Assembly (NCBI GenBank): GCA_028551475.1
Contig: CM052358.1
Span: 17,138,853-17,202,852 of the forward strand
DNA: 64,000 nucleotides
Direction: 5' to 3'
Source: Casuarina equisetifolia
Lineage: Eukaryota > Streptophyta > Magnoliopsida > Fagales > Casuarinaceae
The notes under the pieces were generated by a model. The model made no database searches. It was not told where the DNA came from and saw only the letters and a program-made list of their open reading frames with translations. The stretch's first letter is position 1; the number at the start of each line of letters is the position of its first letter. Shown here piece by piece: positions 13,370 through 24,019 of this stretch. The translations under genes were made by a program, and so were the position numbers.

Positions 13370-14260
13370 CAGAAGAAGAGATGGCTAGCATCCTACACCA
13401 TTGTCATGCTAAAGAGGCTAGTGGTCATTTTGGTGCCACCAGAACTGCAGCTAAGGTTTTACAGTTTGAATTTTATTGGCACACACCTTTTAGATATGCA
13501 TATTAATATGTAGTTGCATGTGATCAATGTCAAAGAACTAGAAATATTTCTAGAAAACATGAGATGCCCCTAAACAATGTAGTTATGTGTGAATTATTTG
13601 ATATTTGGGGTATTGATTTCATGGGACCCTTTCTACCCTCTTATGGAAATATGTATATTTTAGTGGCTGTTGAATATGTATCTAAATGGATAAAAGTAGT
13701 AGCATTGCCAACAAATGATGTTAAGGTTGTGGCTAAATTCTTAAAGAAAAATATTTTTACGTGCTTTGGTACTCCTAGGGCAATCATAAGTGATAAAGGA
13801 CCCCATTTTTGTAACAAACAATTTGAAACACTTTGGATAAGTATGGAGTTACCTATAAGATTACAACCCCTTATTACCCTCAAACTAGTGGTCAAGTTAA
13901 GATATCAAATAGGGAAATTAAGAGAATTTTGGAAAAAACTATAAATGCCTCAGGAAAAGATTGGTTAATGAAACTTAAAGATGCACTTTGGGCCTATAAG
14001 ACAATATTCAAAACACCAATTGGAATGTCTCCTTTTAGGCTAATGTTTGGGAAGGCTTGTCATCTACTAGTCGAATTAGAGCATAAAGCATATTGGGCAT
14101 TGGAATTTTTAAACTTTGACATGTAGTCTGTAGGTGAAACTAGATTGTTGTAGTTGAAAGAATTAAAAGAATTATGAGATGAGGCATATGAAAATGTCAA
14201 AATATACAAGGAGTGGATAAAAAGATGGCATGACAAACACATATTAAGAAGAGAGTTTGT
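13370..14260 (+). pseudogene. Athila-like Gypsy integrase, frameshifted
   Basis: The zinc-binding region reads ILHHCHAKEASGHFG (about 13389-13434) and CDQCQRTRN (about 13519-13546), with an in-frame stop between. The core begins [10 protein letters not shown] (first catalytic Asp, about 13602-13632) and continues with [10 protein letters not shown] (second Asp, about 13780-13809). A frameshift follows around 13830. The next frame has [20 protein letters not shown] with the Glu position occupied by Lys/Ile context and no clean catalytic Glu, then [19 protein letters not shown]. Stops accumulate after 14126. Confidence 0.88.
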
Positions 14261-16000
14261 GGTTGGCCAAAAAGTATTTCTTTATATAACTCTTGTCTCA
14301 AATTGCTTCTAGGTAAATTATAGTCTTGATGGTCTGGCCCTTTCATAGTTACAAAGATATTCCCATAAGGAGTAATATAAGTTGCAAATGACACCCAAGG
14401 CACATTTATGGTGAATGGTAAGCATCTGAAGCCCTACTTTAAGGGAGTTAACATGCAGAAGACTACCCTTGATCTTCTTCCCCCTTGAATAAAAACTTTG
14501 AAGATAGTTTGGTTGAAACCTATAAAACAAGTGCTTCTTGGTAAGCAACCTAAGCATTGTGTTGGTTCTTTTGCTAGAAGTTTTGTCACCACCATTTTCT
14601 CAAAGCTTTATGTGGGATATGATCTATAATCAAGGGAGTTTTCTCATTCCTATTTCTTCTTTATTATTACTTTTTTTTTCATTGAGGATAATGCTTCATT
14701 TAAGTTTGGGGGTAGGGAAAGAACCTTTGTACTAAATCTAATTTTTAAATTTTCTTTAGCAATTCTTAGGGAGGTGTAGATTTTGTTCAAACTTGCAATT
14801 GTAATGTGAGTTAAGTGTCATTTTGATTATGTTGATCCATTTATTGAATACTAAAAGTCTTTCATTTTTTAAATTGAGTGTATCTCTAAAGAAGATTCAT
14901 ATGAAGTATGTGATTTTCTTGGATCTCACCCAAATCTTAGAATTTGTTTGATTTTTTCTTGAGATGAAATCTTAGGCTACATCTAATTGAAAAAATGATT
15001 TAGGCCATTCTTTGGATCATTTAAGCCTTTCAAGCCAACCCTATTATTTATCACCAATCACCCCGTTGAGCCTTAATTCTTATCCATTTTTTTAGACACC
15101 CACATATATATAACCATAAGCCTTGAACAGCTTATCTTATCGTCCCATGCCCATGAACATGTTCACTTGTAGGATGAAAGTTTGTTTGAGATGAATAAAG
15201 GTTGAGAGGAAGATGGAGTATGGGAAGAAATTGATTGCAATGATTGTGTGAGGCATATTATTTCATTTCTACCAAAAAAAAAAAGAAAGGAAGTACAACA
15301 TTTGCCCAAGAATGGAATCCTCTTATCATTCCTTATCATATTCAAGCTACTCAATGTTCTAAATCAAGCCATTAAGCATAGTAATTGAAATGATTGGCAA
15401 GACAAGAGTGTGGTGATTGCATGTCTAGTACTTTTACTTGTTTTATTGATGCAAGCATGATTGTGGCTTTGTGAGTGTTAGAATCCAAGTGAAATCAAGC
15501 ATTTTTGGACAGAAAAGAATGAGAAAAGTGATAGTAGAAAGTGCCAAGAGTTTTTACTGAGATCTTAGAAAGTAATGTGTTCATAGGTTATTTAAGCCTA
15601 AATGACTTCTATCTTACCCTTAGCCCAGCCTTACATTACAAGCTTATAAAAGCCCTATTGATTCTTGGTTAGATGATTGGCTTACATTAGTAGAGAGATG
15701 AATGAAAAGCAAACCTATGAGATTTGGTTAGAGTTTTTAAGAAGTTGTATACCAATGTGGAGCTATTTGGAGTGCATATAATTGAAAAGATGAGGACTCA
15801 CACATATACACGTGGTAAACATAATTAAGAGTTTATCTTATCTTATAAAACAATTATGCTGTTTGGATAAAAGTTATATTTTTCTTTGAATTGTTAAGTT
15901 AAGCAATTTTGGGAGATTTTCATAAAAGGGTTTTGTCAAAAACATATGTTTTTTTATTGCTTTTGCTCGGAGACTAGCAAAATGTTAAGTTTGGGGGTTT
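14261..16000 (+). other. Athila-like element 3' tail and polypurine tract
   Basis: About 1.7 kb between integrase and the 3' LTR. Athila elements can carry an env-like frame here, but I see only short open stretches (for example 14538-14735) and no membrane-protein pattern I can support. The region ends with AAGTTTGGGGGTTT directly before the 3' LTR, a typical plus-strand primer site. A very similar AAGTTTGGGGGT also occurs near 14700. Confidence 0.6.
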
Positions 16001-17210
16001 TGATAACTTTATTTTTATAGAGTTATTTTACCTATTTTAGGCAATAAATAACTTTAATAATTGTGAGAAAACATTTGAACTCCTCTTTATTAACATAAAT
16101 TTGTCTTGTTTATGTAGCACAAGGAGGCATGGAGAAAAAGGATGAACATGGAAGACCTAATGCTTATTGTGTGGCAAAATCATAATATCAAGATCAAGAA
16201 AGTTAAGATGGGCTTGGGCTTTGGCTGATTGTTATTAGATTTTTTGTTGTTGTTAGGTTTTTTAAATAAATAGAAAACCAAGTCATGTTAGGAATTCAAA
16301 TCCCAAATTGATTTAGGAGTTCAAAACCTAATTATTTTAGGTATCCAAAACTCTATTTAAGAGAAGAGAAGAAGCAAAACAGAGGAGGAGGAAATTCAGT
16401 ACAACTCAAAATAGACGCTAGGAATTCAAGGTTTTCTTAAAGAGAAGACAAAAAGGGTGACAAACTTCTTATTCTTGGATTCAAGGTGCCTTCTTTATTT
16501 CTTATTATCGTTCTTCCTCATTATTTCTTTATGCTTTAGTTTACTTTTGTTAAAGCTACAATGTAACCTAATTATGATGATATGAATTTTATGATCGTTA
16601 TGTTTTATAAGCTATTTTATTTATGTGAAGTTATACATTACTATGTTTAATGCTTTTAAGTAATTAGATACCACTTAAATGATTTGATTTGCATGTTTGA
16701 GACTGACATGAGATATAAAATTGCTTCTTGTAATGTGTAACCATAAATTAAATATGAATAGACATATACCATATTGTTTGTGTGGCTTTCAGTATAAACT
16801 GGGAATGTTCATAGATCCTACTACATTTGGTTTGTTTCAATTTACATATAGAGATATAGTGAATAAATAAACTAAGTAGGTTTGCCATACCTAGACATAG
16901 GATAGTAAATAAATTAAAAAGTTCTACCATCACATAAATGTCATCCATCTTGCAAGCATAATTAACCAACATTAGTACCTAGTAGTTATGGTGAAATTGG
17001 ATACTCTAACATGTTTCTTGTATTTAATTTTATTTAATTTAGCTGGCTAGTTTATTCCCTATCAATTTTATTTGCTAGATAAATTCTAGGAGTTATTCAT
17101 TGTTAGTAATTAGTTGACTTAGTAATCACCACTTTTTGTGGGACAATATCTTTCTTATCATTATATTACTTGTTCAACATGTTCACTTGTATTTAGAATT
17201 TCACCAAACA
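16001..17210 (+). repeat. 3' LTR of the Athila-like element
   Basis: A 1210-bp copy of the 5' LTR, from TGATAACTTT to CACCAAACA, followed by the right TSD tagtc. Relative to the 5' LTR it has scattered substitutions and small deletions, including one near 16340 where about 30 bases of the 5' copy are missing. Confidence 0.92.
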
Positions 17211-17943
17211 TAGTCATAGTAAATAAATACACTAGATATGCATGGGTATATCTACTTACTAGAAAGGATGAAGCATTTGAAAAGTTTGATGACTTTTGTA
17301 AAATGATTCAAAATGAAAAAGGTTTTTCTATTACAAAAATAAAAACTAATTATGGTGGGAATTTGAAAATCATCTCTTTGAAACATTTTGTTTTAAGAAT
17401 GGAATCTCTCATAATTTTTTAGCACCTAGGACCCCATAAGAAAATAGAATTTTGGAAAGAAAGAATAAGTCACTTCAAGAAATAGGCAGAATTATGATGT
17501 GTGAATATAATCCTTCTAAATGCTTTTAGGGAGAAGTTGTACGCATGACTTGTTATATTTCAAGCCGTTCATTTTTTAGACCTATATTGAAAAAGACTTC
17601 ATTTGAATTATTTTTTGGTAGGAAATCAAATATCTTTTACTTCCATGTTGTTTGTAGCAAATGCTTTGTTTTAAATCACGGTAAGGAGTCACTTGGCAAA
17701 TTTGACTCTAAGAGTGATGAGGTTGTATTTCTCGGTTACTCTCATACTAGCAAAGTGTATAGAGTTTTCAATAAGAGAACTCTAGTAGGTAAGGAATCAA
17801 TACATGTTAAGTTTGAAGATGATTGCACTTCCTATCTAGAAAACAAAATCAATCCTAGTTCAAATGAACTAAGAAATAATGAGAACGATGGAGCTAGACT
17901 TAAGGGGGAGTCTGAAATAAGAGACTTTTCATTTCTAAGTTAG
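17211..17943 (+). pseudogene. Copia integrase, C-terminal part (after Gypsy insertion)
   Basis: Integrase resumes with NKYTRYAWVYLLTRKDEAFE, where intact relatives read DD-Y/F-SR-TW, so the first catalytic Asp has been lost to Asn. The second catalytic Asp block (TDHGGEF in the copy at 28300) reads TNYGGN here, again Asp to Asn. A frameshift follows near 17420. The C-terminal domain is clear at 17590-17860: TSFELFFGRKSN, KFDSKSDEVVFLGYSHTSK and ESIHVKFED. The last stretch to 17943 is low-complexity linker before RT. Confidence 0.87.
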
Positions 17944-18039
17944 GGGGAAGTATATTAGCAATACATATTAGGTGATCTTAATAATAGAGTAAGTACATAG
18001 TCATGGTATCATAACACTTTTGAACACCAAGCCTTTTTG

Positions 18040-19075
18040 TCTTAAGTAGAGCCAAAGAAGACAAATGAAGATGAAAACTAGTTTCTTGCTCTGTAGGAAA
18101 AGCTAAATCACTTTAAGAGAAGTGAAGTTTGGAACTTGGTTCCTAGACCAAAAGACCATTTGGTTATTGGCACTAAATGGGTATTTAAAAATAAGCTAGG
18201 TGAAAATGGAATTATTACTAGGAATAGGGCTAGATTAATTGCACAAGGTATAGTCAAGAGGAAAGAATAAACTATGATAAAACCTTTGGAATGCTAGCTA
18301 GATTAGAAGTTATTAGAATGTTGCTGACATTTGCTTGTTATATTAATTTTACTCTTTTTCAAATGGATGTAAAGAGTGCTTTCTTAAATAGTATTGTTAT
18401 AAAAGAAGTATATGTTGAACAATCACCCAGATTTGAAGATCCAATGTATCCTGATCATGTTTTCAAGCTTTCAAAAGCTTTACATGGACTTAAACAAGAC
18501 CTATGGGCTTGGTATGATAAGCTTAGTACTTTTCTACTTAATGCAAATTTTAGAAAATGAAAATTGAATAACACATTATTCATTAAAACAAAAGGAAAGG
18601 ATATTTTGATTGTTTAAATTTATGTTGATGATATTATGTTTGGTTCTACCAATCTTGCTTTATGTAAAAACTTTGCTAAATCTATGAAAAATGAGTTTGA
18701 GATGAGCAAGATGGGTGAATTGACTTGTTTCCTAGGTCTTTAAAGTAAACAAACTAGCAAAGGCATTTTTATAAGTCAAACCAAATATGAAAACGAATTA
18801 ATTAAGAAATACAAGATGAATGATTCCAAACCTATAAACACCCCTACGAGCATATCTATTTCTTTACCATATGATGAGAAAAAGGCTAGTGTTGATTTAA
18901 AACTATATAGAGGATTGATTGGTTCTTTACTTTATTTGACTGCATTTAGACCTGATATCATGTTTAATATGTGTGTGTGCTAGGTATTAATCTGATCCAA
19001 AAGAACAACATTTAATAATTGTCAAACGAATATTTAGATATTTGAAAGACACGACCACACTAGGGATTTGATATC
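18040..19075 (+). pseudogene. Copia reverse transcriptase, degenerate
   Basis: Readable blocks are SEVWNLVPRPKDHLVIGTKW (about 18121-18180), the longest open run at 18291-18560 with [20 protein letters not shown] and [14 protein letters not shown], then IYVDDIMFGSTN at about 18618-18653 with the catalytic Asp pair intact. Later come GELTCFLGL and SIPYLG-like blocks and [11 protein letters not shown] near 18910-18940. Stops are present in each section (for example before IYVDD), so no enzyme can be made. Confidence 0.88.
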
Positions 19076-19570
19076 CTAGAGACAACTCTTGATTTGCATG
19101 TGTTTAGTGATTTTGACTATGCTGGTTGTAAGATAGATAGAAAGAGTACAAGTAGTGCTTGCCACTTTCAAAAAAACATGTTAATTTCTAGGTATTCTAA
19201 GAAATAGAATAATATAGCTCTTTCTTCCAGTGAGGTTGAATATATAGTTGTGGTTAGTTGTTGTGCTTAAATTTTATGGATGAAACAATAATTGGAAGAT
19301 TATAGTGTCTACTCCATCAATGTTCCACTGAAGTGTGATAATACTAGTGCTATAAGCTTAACAAAAAAAAAATTCTATATAGTACTCTAAAGCTAAGCAT
19401 ATAGTGATAAGACATTGTTTCATTAAAGACCAAGTACAGAAATGTAATGTTGCTTTTGAATTTGTTAGAACTGACTAGTAACTTGCTGATATCTTTACCA
19501 AACCATTGGATAAAGAAAATTTTTATGCTCTTTGGCAAGAGCTTGGCATGTGTTTGCCTAAAAATATCTC
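19076..19570 (+). pseudogene. Copia RNase H, degenerate
   Basis: Shifted frames give SKK-stop-NNIALSSSEVEY (about 19196-19245), ILWMKQ, PLKCDNTSAISLT (about 19327-19362, with the CDN catalytic block) and a C-terminal stretch like LADIFTKPL. The latter reads through a frameshift at about 19480-19515. It is colinear with the better copy at 26130-26625. Confidence 0.82.
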
Positions 19571-20131
19571 TTAGCCTTCATGATCTATTCTTCTCCTATA
19601 TTATTTACTCTTGCACAACTTGTAAGTATGCTTGCTTTAAAGGGAGCACTGTGAAACTTGATTTGCTTTACCAAGTTAGTTACCTTACTTTTTTACTACT
19701 TGCATTGTTCTGAGCTACCTTACTCTTGTACTATACCTATTAGTGCTATCATATGCTTTTTTTTATTATGACAAAAAAGGGAGAGAGAGCAATTATTGCA
19801 CATGTATGTTCCATTTCTAACTAACTAGTGCAGAAAGTGGGATGATTCTTCAACACCTTGAAAATATAGTTTAATTATGTTTCAAAAGGTGTTATTGTTG
19901 AATGTTTGCTATATGATGAAAATATGCCTTATACTATTACCAGTTGATGAGAAAAGAGAAATAGCTTATAATTGCTTATTTATTCATTTCTACTCACCTT
20001 GTATGAAAATTTTGCCTTGTGTTGATTGTCATGAAAAACATCTTACACACTTCGCTCACTTTTTTAATGACATGTGCTATTATTGTATGCCTAAGTTATG
20101 AAAATTTTGTCATCATAAAAAAGAGGGAGAT
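19571..20131 (+). other. Copia 3' untranslated tail and polypurine tract
   Basis: No conserved domain was recognised. The stretch includes a short polypurine run near 19777 (AAAAAAGGGAGAGAGAGC) and ends with AAAAAAGAGGGAGATT at about 20117-20131, immediately before the 3' LTR, which fits the plus-strand primer site. Confidence 0.6.
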
Positions 20132-21366
20132 TGTTAGAAAAAGATATATTTTGCTATGACAAATTTTATTGTTAATTGTATATAAATATTTTTTTTATAC
20201 TTATGTATAAAATAGAATTAAAGGAAGTAAAAGGTGTGCAAATTATAATATTAATCAATGATATTATAAAGTAACCAAATTCCTACATCCTTATATATTA
20301 TGATATGATTCAAGTTTCAAAAGAATACTTCCTAAACAAAGAGAAAATTTTAGTTACATGAAACTTATATTAAAAAGAATATAATGTTAGACTTTATGTT
20401 ATTACATTAGAAAGGGATACGCAAAAGCTTATATTATAAGTTTTATATGAAAAGCCCATAAGAAGTAGGCTGATCTGAGCTTGTAAGAAGCATGCTAACC
20501 TAAGCTTGCAAGATATGAGCTGATCCAAGCCTGCAACATAAGAGCCCAACACAACTCTTAAGTGGAGGCATGCCGCAAAGTTCACTAAAATGACACCATT
20601 CAACTAAGGATTCATGCCCTAGATCAAGCCTTGCCTTGATTAGAAGCCTTAGCTTTTAACTCGATTCTAACAACTTTTTTCTGCAACCAATGTCTATTCT
20701 TAATGGGAAGAAGATTTGTAAAAATGTTGATCGATTGTTAGAAAAGTTATATGGAATGACCATGTGACAATTAAGGGTTTGAGTTGAAACCCTAAATGAT
20801 AGAACCATCGTATTCTTTTTTCTTTGTTCAACGTGAAGAAGTCTTTAATGTTGTCAAGTTTGGTAGAAACCTCAATTCAGCTTCTATTATTTGAATCTCT
20901 TATAAAGGCTTCTATTTTACTGTTCAAAAGAGAGTTGTTGCATGAGTTTATTACAAAATCAAAAAAAAAGAAACCAAGATTGATCTACATATTAAGATTT
21001 TGTGAAGAGCTTTGGTGATATTCCTTAAAGATCATATTCTTATGATTATGTACTTTTGTATACACTTGTTTATATGCCGATTAAACTTTGATTATTATTT
21101 GCACATAAACTTTGTTGTAAATTTGAAACTTTAATTTGCTTAAATTTGGGGGTTTCGTGATTAGAGCTTGGATTAGTACTCTATATCTTTAATAAGTCAT
21201 TTGATTAGCAAAATCCCTCACAAACTATATATTATTTAGGTATTTGCTCTTGTAACAAGTTTGAGACAACCTTTGATTGTAACCCTAAAGTTCTATAATT
21301 CCTTTAAAAAGGAATTGAAAGGATTAGGATAATGTTTTTTTCTAATCATTGAGTAAAGTGACTTCA

Positions 21367-21914
21367 ATTGATAAACAGATGGAATGAATTGATAAATAAT
21401 CATTAATTATAACCTCAAAAGAACCAGATTTCATAAACAACATAGAGGAAGAATGAAAGGAATATCTTATAGAGGTAATCATATTTTTTTTGGTAGATAT
21501 GCCCTTTAGGCACTTGAACTTGAGTGGATCACATCTAGACAAATAGAAGTAGGGCAATGGGCAATGACATAAAATGTACGCTGTGGTGGAAAAATCTGGG
21601 TACCTATATTTCTAGAAAAACCAATTACAGTAAGACCCGCAAAAATGCTTATGGGTTCAGGGAAAGGATTGCTTGAATATTGGGTAGCTATTGTTAAATC
21701 AGGTAGAATACTTTATGAAATGGGCGGGGTAGTAGAAAACATAGCTAGAAAGGCTATTTCAATAGCAACATCTAAAATGCCTATACAAACTTAATTCATT
21801 ATTTCAAGATAAGGGTGTAAAACCATAGGAAAAAGGTCTTTGGAATGAACCCTAAAACAACCAAATTGTAGGTTTTTTTATTTTATTTTAGACAAACAAT
21901 TTTTCCTTTTTTAG
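21367..21914 (+). other. Nuclear plastid DNA insertion (rpl16 region)
   Basis: The 5' LTR of the same element supplies the empty site. Both LTRs share GAGTAAAGTG-GACTTCAA up to about 21366, and match again from about 21915 (CCAAACCACC against CCGAACCACC). Between them lies chloroplast-type sequence: the 3' end of the rpl16 group II intron, exon 2, and the spacer toward rpl14. About 40 bp of LTR (5210-5240 in the 5' copy) are missing at the site. Confidence 0.88.
21414..21812 (+). pseudogene. rpl16: Chloroplast rpl16 exon 2, nuclear plastid pseudogene
   Basis: The 399-bp segment has exactly the length of chloroplast rpl16 exon 2 (the first exon is 9 bp in plastids). It keeps blocks of ribosomal protein uL16: the KRTRF[15 protein letters not shown] region, FGRYAL, MGSGKG, EYWVA and ILYEMGG. 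In-frame stops arise at the Gln after GRYAL (TAG), in the AMT-x-NARRGG block, and near the C-terminus (CAA to TAA in the TQF block), mostly C-to-T or G-to-A changes expected of methylated nuclear DNA. Functional L16 is part of the plastid 50S subunit; this copy cannot be translated. Confidence 0.93.
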
Positions 21915-22093
21915 TTGTGAGTGCCGAACCACCATAGTAACTCTTATGTTTGTTCTTGATGTCCATCATTGTTTGATTTTGTAGTTTATGTTGATAAATG
22001 TTGGTGTATTTGAGAAACTATATAATAGACATTAATAGTTAAACAACCAATTTAACTCCTTCTTCTTGGTTGGCCATTATACTTGACATTTTC

Positions 22094-23794
22094 ATGCTCA
22101 TTCCACCATGGAATTTAACCAAGAATAGTAACCCATACCCTAACCCATCTTTCCCCACCCCCCTAACCTAAATATTGTAACCACCTTTTGGCCATCAATG
22201 ATTTTTTGACCACCTTATGGTGGTTAATTTTGCCACAAGTGAATTAGGGATCCACTAGACCTAAATGCGCTCAGGCTTCACTCATGGTGCTAAAAAATGA
22301 TTAGTGAAGGGCTCATTGATTCTTCTAGAAACCCACATTGCAACTATAATGGAAGCCTAGTCTAAGCATCCAAGTAGGTGATTCCTTTGTTACCATGGTG
22401 GAAGCTTTGACTGATGAAGGCCTTCACCTTTGCCTATTGATGAATTTGATAGGAGAATCCAAATTTGGTAGGCAAAATGGCCCTTTGGTAGAAATTTCCT
22501 AGACAATGAATGGCAAAGATAAGCCTTTTAGTAAGCACAAAATGGGAATGCATTTTCATTAACATATCCAAAATGCAATTAAGATCTTTACAAATTATGT
22601 GATGCCAAGGATGGCACACATAAAAAAACTTTTCATAATTAGTGAAGGTGATAGGGTTCTTAAATGCATTAAGCCTTTATGGTAGTGGCTTTGCAAGTTA
22701 TAAATTTTTAGGCCTCTACAATAGTGGTCTTGTAGGATTTAGGCTTCATGAATAAGCTTTTCCATTTTGTGCTGAGCATTCCACATTCTACATCAACTCA
22801 AGGCCTTAGATGACAAATCAAAATCCTACCATTTTTACTTGAATGTATCCCTAAATGGACTTGGCCTAACGATCATAAGTCCTTTTAAGGGTGTTAAGCC
22901 TAACAACCAACTACAAGCCCTTCCATTCACTTCACAATGACAAAGAAACCAATTGTGGGAGTTAAGACTTTGTGTTCCAAATGATAACATTATGATTTTA
23001 TCAGGTTATGTAGTAGGTGGAGAAATTCTAGGAAGTGTTGACTTAGGTAGAGGTTTAAAGAAGCCTCACCTTCCCAATTGGTGTGACCTTAGGTAAGACA
23101 CTTTATGGAAACTCTTAGTACCTTGTGTTTAGGTGGCTAGATTACCAAACATCCTAATTATTCCCTATAGGGTTAAGATGCCTTCAATGAGTGGAAAATT
23201 TTCCTGTGTTACTATAACATGAGCAAATTTTGACCAAGTAACTTAATATCACATGCTAACACTAGTGCCAATTTTGATAAAGAACGACCTCTAATTTGTT
23301 AATAGAGTGTAGGCTTTGAAAAGCTTAAAGTTGTGGAATTGCTAGATAATCGGTGATTGACCATTCATTTTCAATCCATGGAAGATTTTACCATGACATG
23401 GTCCAGCAAGAAGAGCTCTTTTTTAAAGTACAAATATTCTCTCTATAAATGGTAGAACAAACACAACAAAGAAAAAGAAATAAGACAACAAGAATTTGGA
23501 TATGTTAATTGAGCTTCCTCTTCCATGTCAAAAACCATCACTTAGAAGGTGGCAATTGAGAATGTTCTAGAGAGATTTTTAGGTTTAGATATACAAACCA
23601 AGAAGGATGTTGTAACATTACAAAAGCAAATGGGTCAATAGAAATTTATTATGAAATATGTCAAGAAAGGTCATGCTATAATAAGCAACAATAACCAACA
23701 CATCAAGAGACAAGAGGAAACAACCAAAATTGATGTGGATCTAATGGCAAGATTAAGTGAGCTTTGTATGGGGTTAAGGAAAGGTAGTTATTTT
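22094..23794. other. Intergenic, nothing recognised
   Basis: About 1.7 kb with only short open stretches (22434-22619 minus, 23651-23842 plus) that match no family I know. It probably consists of decayed repeats. No terminal repeats were seen. Confidence 0.45.
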
Positions 23795-24019
23795 TGTGGG
23801 TTTTTAGGGATTTTCCTCTTTAGAAGGGTTATGTTTGGGTAGGAAGAAAAGAATGGATGAAAATTAACTATTACCAAGATAGGCTTTGAGATGTAAAGGC
23901 AACACCATTAGTCAAGGAGGTGTTTTACCACCAATCTTTGGCGAGAATTGGATAAAGAAAACAAAAGTTAAAAAAACAACTAAGGATTTTTTTTTCTAAG
24001 AAAAAGCAAATTTACTTAT
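23795..24019 (-). repeat. LTR fragment of the inverted-pair Gypsy family
   Basis: The segment matches the part of the right arm around 2830-3055 (for example GTAAAGGCAA-ACCATTAGTCAAGGAG) in the same orientation. It is cut at 24019/24020 by the Copia LTR. The other half was not found beyond 31662. Confidence 0.75.

Larger units (their letters stand above)
7802..17210 (+). mobile_element. Athila-like Gypsy retrotransposon nested in Copia integrase
   Basis: A complete 9409-bp element. It has LTRs at 7802-9043 and 16001-17210, a tRNA-Asp-type primer site at 9050-9067, gag, protease, RT, RNase H and integrase in Gypsy order, and a polypurine-type stretch AAGTTTGGGGGTTT before the 3' LTR. It is flanked by tagtc at 7797-7801 and 17211-17215, a perfect 5-bp TSD. 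Protease style (DLGANINFMP), the Asp primer site and a long untranslated 3' tail suggest Athila/Tat; the exact clade is inference. All genes carry stops or frameshifts. It is younger than the Copia element it interrupts. Confidence 0.92.
4008..22088 (+). mobile_element. SIRE-like Copia retrotransposon, interrupted by Gypsy and plastid DNA
   Basis: This element has a 5' LTR (4008-5423), Met-tRNA primer site, decayed gag, protease, integrase, reverse transcriptase and RNase H in Copia order, a polypurine tract (about 20117-20131) and a 3' LTR (20132-22088). The flanks tcttc (4003-4007) and ttttc (22089-22093) look like a 5-bp TSD with one later change. Without the nested Gypsy (9.4 kb) and the plastid insert (about 0.55 kb) it would be about 8.1 kb. 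Long LTRs and pol sequence style suggest the SIRE/Maximus clade; that clade call is inference. All coding frames are broken, so the element is immobile. Confidence 0.9.
20132..22088 (+). repeat. 3' LTR of the SIRE-like Copia element, interrupted
   Basis: A direct repeat of 4008-5423, starting TGTTAGAAAAAG and ending ACTTGACA, followed by ttttc. It is 1957 bp long because about 550 bp of chloroplast DNA replaced a short piece of the LTR (about 21367-21914). Without it the length would be close to 1.4 kb. Confidence 0.9.

Noticed and set aside
22434-22619. 61-codon minus-strand frame with Cys/His residues
   Set aside because: Cys/His spacing does not fit a zinc knuckle, and flanks have stops in all frames.
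24010-24019. Possible TSD left of the minus-strand Copia element
   Set aside because: The other end of the element is truncated, so no matching repeat can be tested.
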